A stretch of 47,950 nucleotides of DNA from an uncultured Lachnobacterium sp. (GTDB taxonomy: Bacteria > Bacillota > Clostridia > Lachnospirales > Lachnospiraceae), in contig UQRC01000020.1 in assembly GCA_900543445.1 (NCBI GenBank), positions 1 through 47,950 on the forward strand, written 5' to 3'. Below the pieces are notes generated by a model, which saw only the letters and a list, made by a program, of their open reading frames with translations, was not told where the DNA came from and searched no databases. Below are positions 1-8,836 of the stretch, piece after piece. A program made the translations under genes and the position numbers. Numbering within the stretch: position 1 is the stretch's first letter; each line of letters opens with the position of its first letter.

Positions 1-1245
1 AGCCGCAATTGCATCCTCCTCACATTCAAACACACGTGCCGGTCCTTCATGCTGCAGCATCTCCGGAACAACCGCAGACCGCTTGACTACAGAGCCGTCC
101 GGTGCGATATTTCCCTTCAATACGGCAAGTCCGCCGGTTGAGCTGTATGGGTTTGCCATCGGGCGGATAACTTCCGGATTCAGGTTCTTATGTCCCTTTA
201 CTGCCTCTCCGATTGTCTTGCCGGTTACTGTCATACAATCTTCATTGATCAGTCCTGCCTCACAGAGCTGGTTGATAACGGCATATACACCGCCTGCCTC
301 ATTTAAGTCTTCCATATAAGTTGGGCCTGCTGGTGCTAAGTGGCAAAGGTTTGGTGTTCTTGCACTGACTTCATTTGCCATAGCAATATCAAAATCAAAT
401 CCAATCTCATGTGCGATTGCCGGAAGATGAAGCATGGAGTTTGTGGAACATCCAAGTGCCATATCAACGGTCAAAGCGTTTAAGATGGATTCTTTTGTAA
501 TAATATCTCTTGCACAGATATTCTTTCTGTACATGTCCATAACCGCCATACCTGCATGCTTTGCAAGCTTGATTCTCTCGGAATATACAGCCGGGATCGT
601 TCCATTTCCGCGAAGTCCCATTCCAAGAGCCTCAGTCAGACAGTTCATGGAGTTCGCGGTATACATACCGGAGCATGATCCACATGTCGGACATACCTTA
701 TTCTCAAATTCTGTAACATCTTCCTCGGTCATTGTTCCAGCGGCATAGGATCCGACTGCCTCGAACATCGAAGAAAGACTTCTCTTCTGTCCCTTCACGT
801 GTCCTGCAAGCATCGGGCCACCGGATACGAATACAGTAGGAAGATTTAATCTTGCTGCTGCCATCAGAAGTCCCGGTACATTCTTGTCACAGTTTGGAAC
901 CATAACAAGTGCATCAAACTGATGCGCGATTGCCATACACTCGGTAGAGTCTGCGATCAGATCTCTTGTAACAAGAGAATACTTCATTCCCACATGTCCC
1001 ATTGCAATACCATCACATACCGCGATTGCAGGGAATACAACCGGTACACCACCGGCCTCTGCAACACCAAGCTTGACAGCATCTACGATTTTATCAATAT
1101 TCATATGTCCCGGAACGATCTCATTGTAAGAGCTTACGATTCCGACCATAGGTTTCTTTAATTCTTCTGCGGTAAATCCTAATGCATTAAAAAGGCTTCG
1201 TGCCGGAGCCTGCTGCATACCGCTTCTTGCGTTATCACTAATCAT
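1..1245 (-). CDS. ilvD: Dihydroxy-acid dehydratase, N-terminal part (cut by window edge)
   Basis: Dehydrates 2,3-dihydroxy-3-methylbutanoate and its isoleucine-pathway analogue to the 2-keto acids, the third common step of branched-chain amino acid synthesis; cytosolic Fe-S enzyme. Reading in from 1245, I see 415 codons with no stop, so the last ~140 residues of a ~555-residue enzyme lie outside the window. The cluster and substrate motifs NCDKNVPG and CGSCSGMYTANSMNC are intact, followed by the family's ALGCSTNS stretch. The ATG at 1245 follows AAAGGAG at good spacing. It starts 22 bases after the leuB stop, so leuB-ilvD is almost certainly one transcript for leucine/valine/isoleucine synthesis. 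Confidence 0.97.
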   Translation of the reverse strand, partial: MISDNARSGMQQAPARSLFNALGFTAEELKKPMVGIVSSYNEIVPGHMNIDKIVDAVKLGVAEAGGVPVVFPAIAVCDGIAMGHVGMKYSLVTRDLIADSTECMAIAHQFDALVMVPNCDKNVPGLLMAAARLNLPTVFVSGGPMLAGHVKGQKRSLSSMFEAVGSYAAGTMTEEDVTEFENKVCPTCGSCSGMYTANSMNCLTEALGMGLRGNGTIPAVYSERIKLAKHAGMAVMDMYRKNICARDIITKESILNALTVDMALGCSTNSMLHLPAIAHEIGFDFDIAMANEVSARTPNLCHLAPAGPTYMEDLNEAGGVYAVINQLCEAGLINEDCMTVTGKTIGEAVKGHKNLNPEVIRPMANPYSSTGGLAVLKGNIAPDGSVVKRSAVVPEMLQHEGPARVFECEEDAIAA

Positions 1246-1267
1246 TTTCTTATCTCCTTTACTTTTT

Positions 1268-2371
1268 CTATGATACACGCTCCGCAATCAGATCTCCCAT
1301 CTGTGCGGTGCCGACCTGTGTAATTCCTTCCGTGCTCTCTCCTGCCTGCGGCATAATATCAATCGTGCGGTATCCTTCCGCCAATACCTTCTTGACAGCC
1401 TCTTCAATTGCATCCGCTTCCTTATCAAGATCAAAGCTGTAACGAAGCATCATGGCTGCACTAAGAATGGTTGCAATCGGATTCGCAATGCCTTTGCCGG
1501 CGATATCCGGTGCAGATCCGCCACTCGGCTCATACAGACCAAACTTGGTATCATTCAAACTTGCAGATGATAACATTCCGATGGATCCTGTCACCATAGA
1601 TGCCTCATCGGATAAGATATCACCAAACATATTCTCTGTAAGAATGACATCAAACTGCTTCGGATCCTTGACAAGCTGCATTGCACAGTTGTCAACAAGC
1701 ATATGCTCATAAGTTACTTCCGGATAATCCTTTGCGACTTCCTCGACCACTTTTCTCCAGAGTCTGGAAGAATCAAGAACATTTGCCTTATCGACAGATG
1801 TCACTTTCTTGCGGCGCTTCATCGCAATATCAAATCCACGCTTTGCAATTCTTCGAATCTCTTCTTCATTATATGTAAGAGTATCGGTTGCGGTCATTAC
1901 CCCATCCACCTCTTCGGTCTTACGCGCGCCGAAATATAAGCCACCGGTCAATTCTCTCATGATCATCATATCAAATCCGTCTCCGATAATATCGTCGCGG
2001 AGCGGACATGCTGCCTTCAGTTCCTTATATAAATATGCAGGACGAAGATTTGCAAATAAGTTTAAGGACTTACGAAGCTTAAGAAGTCCTGCCTCCGGGC
2101 GAAGTTCCGGTGGAAGCTTATACCACGGAGAAGTAGATGTATTACCACCGATCGATCCCATCAATACCGCATCGCTTGCGAGCGCTGTCTCAATTGCCCC
2201 ATCAGTAAGCGGCACTCCGGTCGCATCGATTGAACATCCTCCCATCAGAATTTCTGTATAATTGAATTGGTGATTATATTTTTCCCCAATCTGATCCAAT
2301 ACCTTTTTTGCCTCGGTGACGATCTCCGGTCCGATTCCGTCACCGGAAATCACTCCAATTTGACACTGCAT
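1268..2371 (-). CDS. leuB: 3-isopropylmalate dehydrogenase
   Basis: NAD-dependent oxidative decarboxylation of 3-isopropylmalate in leucine synthesis; cytosolic homodimer. The 367 residues equal the usual family length. The N-terminus has the GDGIGPE motif, the middle has the metal-binding region ([14 protein letters not shown], about residues 245-258), and the C-terminal part has [14 protein letters not shown], which binds the cofactor. The ATG follows AGAGGAG. It is the first gene of leuB-ilvD, with its own promoter 35-60 bases upstream. I see no T-box or leader peptide in the short leader, so any leucine control would have to act at the promoter. Confidence 0.97.
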   Translation of the reverse strand: MQCQIGVISGDGIGPEIVTEAKKVLDQIGEKYNHQFNYTEILMGGCSIDATGVPLTDGAIETALASDAVLMGSIGGNTSTSPWYKLPPELRPEAGLLKLRKSLNLFANLRPAYLYKELKAACPLRDDIIGDGFDMMIMRELTGGLYFGARKTEEVDGVMTATDTLTYNEEEIRRIAKRGFDIAMKRRKKVTSVDKANVLDSSRLWRKVVEEVAKDYPEVTYEHMLVDNCAMQLVKDPKQFDVILTENMFGDILSDEASMVTGSIGMLSSASLNDTKFGLYEPSGGSAPDIAGKGIANPIATILSAAMMLRYSFDLDKEADAIEEAVKKVLAEGYRTIDIMPQAGESTEGITQVGTAQMGDLIAERVS

Positions 2372-2410
2372 ACGTTCTCCTCTTTTCTTTCAAAAAATCT
2401 ATTATCTACT

Positions 2411-2439
2411 AATATATAGCAATATGGCTTTCTTTTCAA
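2411..2439 (-). promoter_or_regulatory. Sigma-A-type promoter of leuB-ilvD
   Basis: On the minus strand TTGAAA (2439-2434) and TATATT (2416-2411) are separated by exactly 17 bases. The predicted transcript start is about 30-35 bases before the leuB ATG, leaving no room for a T-box or attenuator. Confidence 0.75.
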
Positions 2440-2557
2440 CTAAATTACTATTTTACTTTTTCATAAAATTGATAACCTGCTGTTATAGAAACATTGTTTT
2501 ACTATTCCTAATAGTTGTAAAAATTCTGTACGTTACCATGCAAAAGCGCCATGCTAA

Positions 2558-2590
2558 CGAAAAAGGAGCCGCCTGTGACGACTCCCCTTT
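2558..2590 (-). terminator. Rho-independent terminator after yajC
   Basis: Seven bases after the yajC stop, the minus strand has GGAGTC, a 9-base loop, GGCTCC and then a run of five T. The stem extends outward with A-T and G-T pairs. It separates yajC from the leuB promoter. Confidence 0.8.
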
Positions 2591-2597
2591 ATTGTTA

Positions 2598-2927
2598 TTA
2601 TTTGGACTCAGTAGCTTCTGTGGCCTTCTCAACCTCAGAGATTGCTGCCTTCTGCATCGGAATACGGCAGTTCTTATTGTTACCAAACTCTACGATAACG
2701 GTATCGTCAACGATGTCAATGATAGTTCCGTAGAATCCCGAGATTGTAAGAACGGTATCTCCGACTGCAACTTCAGAAAGCATTAACTCTTTCTTCTTCT
2801 GCTCCTTCTTCTGTGGACGGATCATGATAAAATACATAATTCCAAAGATGATAACCAACCATAAGATCATGCCGATCATTCCACCGGCACCTCCTGCTGC
2901 ATTTGCATTTGCTAAAATTGAATACAT
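2598..2927 (-). CDS. yajC: Preprotein translocase subunit YajC
   Basis: Small single-pass membrane protein that associates with SecDF/SecYEG. It has 109 residues, with a hydrophobic helix at about residues 18-37 (GMIGMILWLVIIFGIMYFIM) followed by the diagnostic IRPQKKEQKK stretch and the YajC beta fold (VGDTVLTISGFYGTI). An Ala/Gly-rich segment precedes the helix. A TTG codon lies just before the ATG, but AGGAGG is spaced 8 bases from the ATG at 2927, so I start there. It follows tgt, the classic tgt-yajC neighbourhood, but has its own promoter and terminator here. Confidence 0.95.
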   Translation of the reverse strand: MYSILANANAAGGAGGMIGMILWLVIIFGIMYFIMIRPQKKEQKKKELMLSEVAVGDTVLTISGFYGTIIDIVDDTVIVEFGNNKNCRIPMQKAAISEVEKATEATESK

Positions 2928-2961
2928 CAATTTATCCTCCTAAATTAAAATACTATAGAAT

Positions 2962-2990
2962 ATAGTACACAATTTTTTCCAATTGGGCAA
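2962..2990 (-). promoter_or_regulatory. Likely promoter of yajC
   Basis: On the minus strand TTGCCC (2990-2985) and TACTAT (2967-2962) are 17 bases apart, about 30 bases before the yajC ATG. The -35 box is imperfect. I see no convincing terminator between the tgt stop and this site, so readthrough from tgt is also possible. Confidence 0.55.
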
Positions 2991-3028
2991 GCTTTTTATG
3001 CTTTTTTTAGAATAAGTATGAAACAAAA

Positions 3029-4165
3029 CTATTCTCCTGCATTCATGCTGTCTAACTTATTCTTCTTATAAGAAGCAAAGCGCCCCTCATCAAGTGCGTC
3101 TCTGATTTCCTCCATCATCGTGTTGTAGAAATACAGATTGTGAAGTACACACAGACGCATACCGAGCATCTCTTTTGCTTTCAGCAGATGCCGGATATAC
3201 GCACGGCTATACGTGCGACAGGCCGGACACTGACATCCCTCTTCGATCGGGCGCATGTCCTTCTCGTATTTCTGGTTGAACAGATTCAGTTTTCCGTGAT
3301 TGGTATATACATGTCCGTGACGACCATTTCGGCTCGGATATACACAGTCAAAGAAATCGATACCACGCTCAACACCTTCTAAAATATTTGCAGGTGTTCC
3401 GACACCCATCAGATACGTTGGTTTGTTGACCGGAAGATACGGCACCATCTCATCAAGAATATGATACATTTCCTCGTGGCTCTCTCCAACCGCAAGTCCT
3501 CCGACCGCATAACCATCCAGATCCATCTCCGCAATGCGTTTGGCATGATCAATACGGATATCCTCATAGATAGCCCCCTGATTAATACCAAACAAAAGCT
3601 GTTCTTTATTGATCGTATCCGGAAGGGAATTCAGTCTCGCCATCTCACGCTTGCATCGTTCGAGCCAGCGTGTGGTACGGTTAACAGAATTCTCCACATA
3701 CGTTCGATCCGCAACACTTGACGGACATTCGTCAAAAGCCATCGCGATCGTCGATCCGAGATTCGACTGGATCTGCATACTTTCCTCCGGTCCCATAAAG
3801 ATCTTGGCTCCATCAATATGGGAGCGGAAAAATACGCCCTCTTCCTTGATCTTCCTGAGTCCCGCAAGGGAAAACACCTGAAATCCGCCGGAATCCGTAA
3901 GAATCGGACGATCCCATGCCATAAACTTATGCAGACCTCCGACTTCCTTGATCAGTTTATCGCCGGTGCGCACATGCAGATGGTAAGTGTTGGATAATTC
4001 CACCTGACAGTGGATCTCCTTGAGATCATCCGTGGATACCGCGCCTTTGATCGCGCCGACCGTTCCGACATTCATAAATACCGGTGTCTGGATGTCTCCG
4101 TGCACCGTGTGGAAAATTCCACGCTTTGCACGTCCTTCCTGTTTTAACAATTCATATGTAGCCAT
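3029..4165 (-). CDS. tgt: tRNA-guanine transglycosylase (queuosine)
   Basis: Exchanges guanine-34 of GUN-anticodon tRNAs for the queuosine precursor; cytosolic. Visible are LTDSGGFQVFSL (catalytic pocket), GGLAVGES (substrate-binding Gly segment), DCVYPSRNGRHG (nucleophile Asp and RNA-binding turn) and the C-terminal zinc site (CQCPAC plus a later Cys and His). Reading from ATG 4165 gives 378 residues, normal for the family. An in-frame TTG 11 codons upstream exists, but GAGGAAAG sits just before the ATG and family members start close to MATYELLKQEG, so I use the ATG. It is followed by yajC. Confidence 0.96.
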   Translation of the reverse strand: MATYELLKQEGRAKRGIFHTVHGDIQTPVFMNVGTVGAIKGAVSTDDLKEIHCQVELSNTYHLHVRTGDKLIKEVGGLHKFMAWDRPILTDSGGFQVFSLAGLRKIKEEGVFFRSHIDGAKIFMGPEESMQIQSNLGSTIAMAFDECPSSVADRTYVENSVNRTTRWLERCKREMARLNSLPDTINKEQLLFGINQGAIYEDIRIDHAKRIAEMDLDGYAVGGLAVGESHEEMYHILDEMVPYLPVNKPTYLMGVGTPANILEGVERGIDFFDCVYPSRNGRHGHVYTNHGKLNLFNQKYEKDMRPIEEGCQCPACRTYSRAYIRHLLKAKEMLGMRLCVLHNLYFYNTMMEEIRDALDEGRFASYKKNKLDSMNAGE

Positions 4166-4252
4166 ATTTGCTTCTTTCCTCTTTCTTTTCCTATTCAAAT
4201 GCCCAATGCGTTCACTTCCGCATCGCTTTATGCTCCATTTCTTCGCTCAATA

Positions 4253-6016
4253 TCATTTACAGATCCTGCGGATCAGAACGCCGTTTGACAAAAGCGTGGA
4301 ATCAATATAGTGGCGTGCGAGCAGGATTTCGCCCTGTTGCTCCACCTCAATATCTTCCTCGCAGCAATTGATCAGCACCTCAACATAACAATCCGGGAAG
4401 TCCACCTTCTGGAACTGGATCACACGCTTGTGATCCTTGTAATCGTCCGGGAAATGGAAGTTACGGCTTTTGAGCAGAGGCTCCTGTCTGCGAAGGCGGA
4501 TCAATGTCGCGATAATCTCACTTCTCTCGGCATATTTTCCTGCTTCGATATCCGTCCAAGGCATACATCTTCTGCAATCCGGATCGTAACTTCCCTCCAT
4601 TGCAATCTCTGTACCATAATAGATACACGGACTGCCCGGCATCGCAAACAGTACCGCAAGCTGCGCAAAATACTCATCCAGATTCTTCACATCCGAACGC
4701 AGCCGCTTCGTGTCATGTGAATCCAACAGATTAAAAAGTACATCGTTCGTCTGCTGCATATAGCTTGTATAGCAGCGGTTGATCGTATACTCAAAATCCT
4801 CATTCGTCAGACTCTTATCGATCCAGAAATCCTTGATGCTTTGTCCGAGCGGATAATTCATGACCGCGTCAAACTCATCACCTCTCAGCCACAGAAGTGC
4901 ATTGTGCCAGATTTCACCTAAGATATAGATATCCGGATTGATGCCCTTCACTCTCTCATGCAATTCTTTACAGAAGCGGTGTGACACCTCATTCGCCACA
5001 TCCAGGCGGATTCCATCGATTCCGTAATGCTCCACCCAGTTTGCACAGATATCAACAAAATATTTTCTCACTTCCGGGTTATTCGTATTGATCTTCGGCA
5101 TACCGTCATAGAAAGCGAACGTGTAAATCTGCTTCTTTTTCGCTGCCTGTCCATTCCGGTCAAACGGCCATTTATTGATCATAAACCAGTCATAATACTT
5201 CGACTCCGGTCCCTTCGCAAGGACATCCTGCCACGGTGCGAAGTAATAACCGCAATGATTAAATACACCGTCAAGCATCACGCGGATACCGCGCTTGTGC
5301 GCTTCTTCTACCAGATGGATCAGCGTCTCTTCATCGCCAAAACGCGGATCGATCTTCGTATAATCGGTCGTGTCATACTTATGGTTAGACGGCGACTCAT
5401 TGATCGGTGTCAGATACAGACCATTGATTCCGAGATTCTGCAGATAGTCCAGCTTACTCGTAATTCCCGCCAGGTCTCCGCCGAAGCACTCATCATTCGT
5501 CACACTTCCGTGATCCCGCCAAGGCACCACATTGTCCGGATCAATGGAATGATCTCCGTTACAGAAACGATCCGGGAAGATCTGATACCAGACCGTATCA
5601 TTTACCCATGCCGGGGTACGTGGCACATCACATGGATTCATCCACGGAAATACAAAGCACTGACGGCTTCTGCCCTCCAAATGCATCTGCTCGTCACTGA
5701 CAAAACCATCCTCAAAGAAGAACCAGCTCTCCTCCGCAGTCTGTAACTTAAAATAATATTTTAAACGCTTGAACTCCGGGCGGACCGTTGTCGTCCACCA
5801 GATCTGATTCTTAAGCCTTTTCTTATAGATGATCGGCTCCTCGGTTCCGTCCCAGTGCTCTCCTCCGCCTAAGATACCTGCCGCAAACGGATCTCCCAAA
5901 ATAATAGAGACCGCTTCCACATCGTATCCCGTCTTGATGTTGATAATTAACTCATCATTATTAAGCGGGTAACAATAATTGTCACTCGCCTGATGATATA
6001 CCGCATTAAAATCCAT
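4253..6016 (-). CDS. GH13 alpha-glucan hydrolase (maltogenic amylase/neopullulanase type)
   Basis: Hydrolyses alpha-1,4 (and often alpha-1,6) bonds of maltodextrins, cyclodextrins or pullulan fragments. It has 587 residues and no signal peptide, so it probably acts in the cytoplasm on imported oligosaccharides. Residues 1-115 resemble the CBM34-like N domain of the GH13_20 group. The catalytic barrel has the four conserved regions: DGVFNH, GIRLDVANEV (nucleophile Asp339), ILGEIWHN (acid Glu368) and LLDSHDTKR (Asp435). A small beta domain ends the protein. It follows the MATE gene by 39 bases with a good AGAGGAAGAGG site, so co-transcription is likely. The exact substrate cannot be read from sequence. 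Confidence 0.93.
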   Translation of the reverse strand: MDFNAVYHQASDNYCYPLNNDELIINIKTGYDVEAVSIILGDPFAAGILGGGEHWDGTEEPIIYKKRLKNQIWWTTTVRPEFKRLKYYFKLQTAEESWFFFEDGFVSDEQMHLEGRSRQCFVFPWMNPCDVPRTPAWVNDTVWYQIFPDRFCNGDHSIDPDNVVPWRDHGSVTNDECFGGDLAGITSKLDYLQNLGINGLYLTPINESPSNHKYDTTDYTKIDPRFGDEETLIHLVEEAHKRGIRVMLDGVFNHCGYYFAPWQDVLAKGPESKYYDWFMINKWPFDRNGQAAKKKQIYTFAFYDGMPKINTNNPEVRKYFVDICANWVEHYGIDGIRLDVANEVSHRFCKELHERVKGINPDIYILGEIWHNALLWLRGDEFDAVMNYPLGQSIKDFWIDKSLTNEDFEYTINRCYTSYMQQTNDVLFNLLDSHDTKRLRSDVKNLDEYFAQLAVLFAMPGSPCIYYGTEIAMEGSYDPDCRRCMPWTDIEAGKYAERSEIIATLIRLRRQEPLLKSRNFHFPDDYKDHKRVIQFQKVDFPDCYVEVLINCCEEDIEVEQQGEILLARHYIDSTLLSNGVLIRRICK

Positions 6017-6055
6017 ATGTTCCCTCTTCCTCTTATTATAATTAATTATAGTTCC

Positions 6056-7441
6056 CTACACCATCTGTACCAGCCACACGTTACTGCGCACCATGAAATA
6101 ACCAATTACCACCTTGATCAGTTCGGTCGCCTGCACCAGAAAGTATACCCCTACAATTCCGATTGCAGAATAATTTGCAAGCACAAATGCTACCGGCACA
6201 ACGATCACCCATGTAAAAACAGAGTCAAACAAAAATGTAACCAATGTCTTTCCGCCTGAACGCAGGGTAAAATATGACGCATGTGAAAACGCGCAAAACG
6301 GCATAATAATCGCCGATACCGCAATAAAATCTGTGGCCAGACTCTTGATTTCATCCGTTGTGTTGTAAATATTCGGGAAAAGGCCTCCCACCAGAAGCAT
6401 AATCGCAGCCATGATCGTACAGCAGAATACACTAAACACGATCATCTTATTGTCCGCATCCTTTGCTGCTTCAAGATCTCCTGCACCAAGATACTGTCCA
6501 ACCACGATACTGATGCATGCACCAAGCTGTATAAATACGATGTTAAAAAGGTTTGTGATCGTCGTCGCTATATTAAGTCCTGCAATCACATCAAGTCCTC
6601 TGATGGAATAACACTGCGTAACCGTTGTCATACCGGCAGCCCACAAAACCTCATTGAGCATAAGCGGCATTCCCTTGATAAAGATTGCCTTGAATTCCTG
6701 CACAGGCATGCCAATTCCGACATAAGCACCCTCGAGGTACTTGTTCTTCTCCCGGTTCGTATGTGCCCACATAATAACGATGACAGCTTCAATATATCGT
6801 GAAATAACGGTCGCAAGGGCAGCTCCTGCCACTCCCATTCTCGGCAAAGGTCCGATTCCGAAAATAAGCAAAAAATCAAGCAGTGCATTACTTCCCACCG
6901 CCACAAAACTTGCAATCATCGGCACAAAGGTCTGTCCGGTTTCCTTGATATTCGTCGCATAAGCCTGATTCACAGCAAAAGGAACCAGTCCTACCATAAC
7001 AATTTTCAAATATTCCAGACCATAACCTAACGCCTTGTCTGTCGCACCATTTCCAGCCGTATCGGTCAGATAAAGTGATATCAGATTCGATCCATTCGTG
7101 AGAAAAAGGAGCATAGCAACTCCCGTCACAAAAAGCGCTGCATACAGCTTAAACCGGAACGAATACATATGCCCCTTATGATTTCCTTTACCAAAATACT
7201 GAGCTCCAAAAATACTTGCTGCCGATACCGCGCCAAAAACGGCCAGATTGTATACAAAGATCAACTGATTGACAATCGCAACTCCGGACATCTGCTCCGT
7301 TCCAAGCTGTCCTACCATAATATTATCCAGAAAGCTGACCAGATTTGTGATCGCATTCTGAATGATCATCGGAATGGCGAGCAACAGATATCTTTTATAA
7401 AATTCCCTGTTTCCTATATACTTTTGTTTAAATTTATTCAT
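6056..7441 (-). CDS. MATE-family efflux transporter
   Basis: Cation-coupled multidrug/metabolite exporter of the MATE (MOP) superfamily, in the cell membrane. The 461 residues with about 12 hydrophobic segments show the family's repeated halves, including the N-terminal AIPMIIQNAITNLVSFLDNI and MVGQLGTEQMSGVAIVNQL. The start is unusual. The ATG at 7441 has AGGA only one base upstream, and the predicted promoter would place transcription at or within a base or two of the A of ATG. An in-frame TAA lies four codons upstream and the next Met is residue 25, so a leaderless mRNA is the simplest reading. GH13 follows in the same direction. The exported substrate is unknown. Confidence 0.93.
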   Translation of the reverse strand: MNKFKQKYIGNREFYKRYLLLAIPMIIQNAITNLVSFLDNIMVGQLGTEQMSGVAIVNQLIFVYNLAVFGAVSAASIFGAQYFGKGNHKGHMYSFRFKLYAALFVTGVAMLLFLTNGSNLISLYLTDTAGNGATDKALGYGLEYLKIVMVGLVPFAVNQAYATNIKETGQTFVPMIASFVAVGSNALLDFLLIFGIGPLPRMGVAGAALATVISRYIEAVIVIMWAHTNREKNKYLEGAYVGIGMPVQEFKAIFIKGMPLMLNEVLWAAGMTTVTQCYSIRGLDVIAGLNIATTITNLFNIVFIQLGACISIVVGQYLGAGDLEAAKDADNKMIVFSVFCCTIMAAIMLLVGGLFPNIYNTTDEIKSLATDFIAVSAIIMPFCAFSHASYFTLRSGGKTLVTFLFDSVFTWVIVVPVAFVLANYSAIGIVGVYFLVQATELIKVVIGYFMVRSNVWLVQMV

Positions 7442-7447
7442 TCCTAA

Positions 7448-7476
7448 ATTTTAGCATAAGTTTCTTGACTATTCAA
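7448..7476 (-). promoter_or_regulatory. Promoter of the MATE-GH13 unit
   Basis: On the minus strand TTGAAT (7476-7471), 17 bases, then TAAAAT (7453-7448) preceded by TGC, an extended -10. The -10 ends six bases before the ATG. Its -35 box directly abuts the -35 box of aroC on the other strand, so the two promoters probably compete or share control. Confidence 0.7.
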
Positions 7477-7494
7477 CGCCATGTTTCCTATAAT
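7465..7494 (+). promoter_or_regulatory. Promoter of aroC
   Basis: TTGACT (7465-7470), 18 bases, TATAAT (7489-7494). Transcription should start near 7501, about 25 bases before the aroC ATG, which carries an AGGAGG site. Confidence 0.8.
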
Positions 7495-7526
7495 AAAATA
7501 CAGTTAAATAAATTCAGGAGGCAATT

Positions 7527-8627
7527 ATGGCAGGCTCATCATTTGGAAATATATTTCGTATCACTACATGGGGCGAATCACATGGCAAAGGGATCGGTGT
7601 TGTCGTAGACGGATGCCCGGCAGGTCTTCCGTTATGTGAGGAAGATATCCAGAAATTCTTAGACAGACGCAAGCCCGGTCAGTCCAAATTTACCACACAG
7701 CGAAATGAAAGTGATACCGCCGAGATCGTATCCGGCATCTTTGAAGGCAAGACCACAGGAACCCCGATCTCTATGATGGTATGGAACAAGGATCAGCATT
7801 CTGCCGATTACAGCGAGATTGCATCCTATTATCGTCCGGGACATGCCGATTACTGTTTTGATGAAAAGTATGGTTTCCGTGACTATCGCGGCGGCGGACG
7901 TTCTTCCGGTCGTGAAACCATCGGACGCGTTGCAGGCGGTGCGATCGCAATCAAAATCTTAGAGCAGATGGGAATTTCCTTTCTTACCTATACCAAGTCC
8001 ATCGGTCCGGTAAGCATTGATGCAGCAAACTTTAACGTTGATGAAATCAGCAATAACAAATTGTACATGCCTGATGCATATGCAGCAGCAAAGGCTTCCG
8101 ACTACCTGGAAAAATGTTTAAACGAACAGAATTCTTCTGGTGGAATCGTTGAATGCATCGTAAACGGTCTTCCGGTCGGTCTTGGGGATCCGGTCTTCGA
8201 GAAACTGGATGCGAACCTTGCCAAAGCGATCGTATCGATTGGTGCTGTCAAGGGATTTGAGATCGGTGACGGCTTCGTAGCCGCAGAGGCAACCGGACTT
8301 ACCAACAATGATTCTTTTGTCATGGAAAACGGACAGGTAAAGAAAGCGACGAACCACTCCGGCGGTACACTCGGTGGAATGAGTGACGGATCTCCGCTCA
8401 TCTTCCGTGCGGCGATCAAGCCGACACCTTCGATTGCATCTACGCAGCAGACCGTAAACAAGTCCGGCGAAGAGATCGACATCAGCATCAAAGGACGCCA
8501 CGATCCGATCATCGTACCTCGCGCAGTCGTTGTTGTCGAAGCAATGGCAGCGATCACGATCGTTGATCTGCTCTTTGCCAATATGACTGCAAAGCTGGAT
8601 CGTATCATCGACTTCTACAAACTATGA
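7527..8627 (+). CDS. aroC: Chorismate synthase
   Basis: Last step of the shikimate pathway: converts 5-enolpyruvylshikimate-3-phosphate to chorismate using reduced FMN; cytosolic tetramer. The 366 residues match bacterial enzymes. Signature stretches are present: GESHGKGIGVVVDGCPAGLP at the start, RPGHADY, the Arg-rich DYRGGGRSSGRETIGRVAGG, and the C-terminal GRHDPIIVPRA. It is a single-gene plus-strand unit with its own promoter, closed by the strong palindrome at 8721-8781. Confidence 0.98.
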   Translation: MAGSSFGNIFRITTWGESHGKGIGVVVDGCPAGLPLCEEDIQKFLDRRKPGQSKFTTQRNESDTAEIVSGIFEGKTTGTPISMMVWNKDQHSADYSEIASYYRPGHADYCFDEKYGFRDYRGGGRSSGRETIGRVAGGAIAIKILEQMGISFLTYTKSIGPVSIDAANFNVDEISNNKLYMPDAYAAAKASDYLEKCLNEQNSSGGIVECIVNGLPVGLGDPVFEKLDANLAKAIVSIGAVKGFEIGDGFVAAEATGLTNNDSFVMENGQVKKATNHSGGTLGGMSDGSPLIFRAAIKPTPSIASTQQTVNKSGEEIDISIKGRHDPIIVPRAVVVVEAMAAITIVDLLFANMTAKLDRIIDFYKL

Positions 8628-8720
8628 GCAACACGCTTCGAGAGTTTCTCAAGTTAGCACGACACGCACTTGCCAAAATCTCGTGTAAGCATAGATTCTG
8701 ACTCGTTGCTTCACGTAAAT

Positions 8721-8781
8721 AAAAAAGGTTGTGGAATTGAAGCTTTGAGGGGTCACCTCAATCAGTTCCACAACCTTTTTA
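8721..8781. terminator. Bidirectional terminator between aroC and the chemoreceptor gene
   Basis: Perfect arms AAAAGGTTGTGGAA / TTCCACAACCTTTT (8723-8736 and 8766-8779) enclose a second hairpin TTGAGG-GGTCA-CCTCAA (8745-8761). Runs of A on the left and T on the right give a U-tract in both directions. It serves convergent aroC and the chemoreceptor gene that stops at 8837. The ~90 bases between aroC and the stem hold nothing I can name. Confidence 0.9.
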
Positions 8782-8836
8782 TGTTATATCATATCACCAT
8801 GCACAAGCTGACCTACGTCAGCATATCGCAATCACA

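Noticed and set aside
2372..2560. T-box or leucine attenuator before leuB
   Set aside because: The promoter lies within 60 bases of the start and no specifier stem, antiterminator or leader peptide is visible.
4166..4198. Upstream TTG start for tgt
   Set aside because: The added 11 residues are a Lys/Arg run made by the ribosome-binding purine stretch; the ATG with GAGGAAAG is better.
5027..5746. 239-codon open frame on the plus strand
   Set aside because: It lies fully inside the GH13 gene on the other strand, encodes a sequence with no family pattern and has no ribosome site; a shadow frame.
8628..8720. Possible relation of the post-aroC spacer to the 42.4-kb structured element
   Set aside because: Short words are shared (AGCAAC, GCACGA), but no alignable stretch or matching stems.
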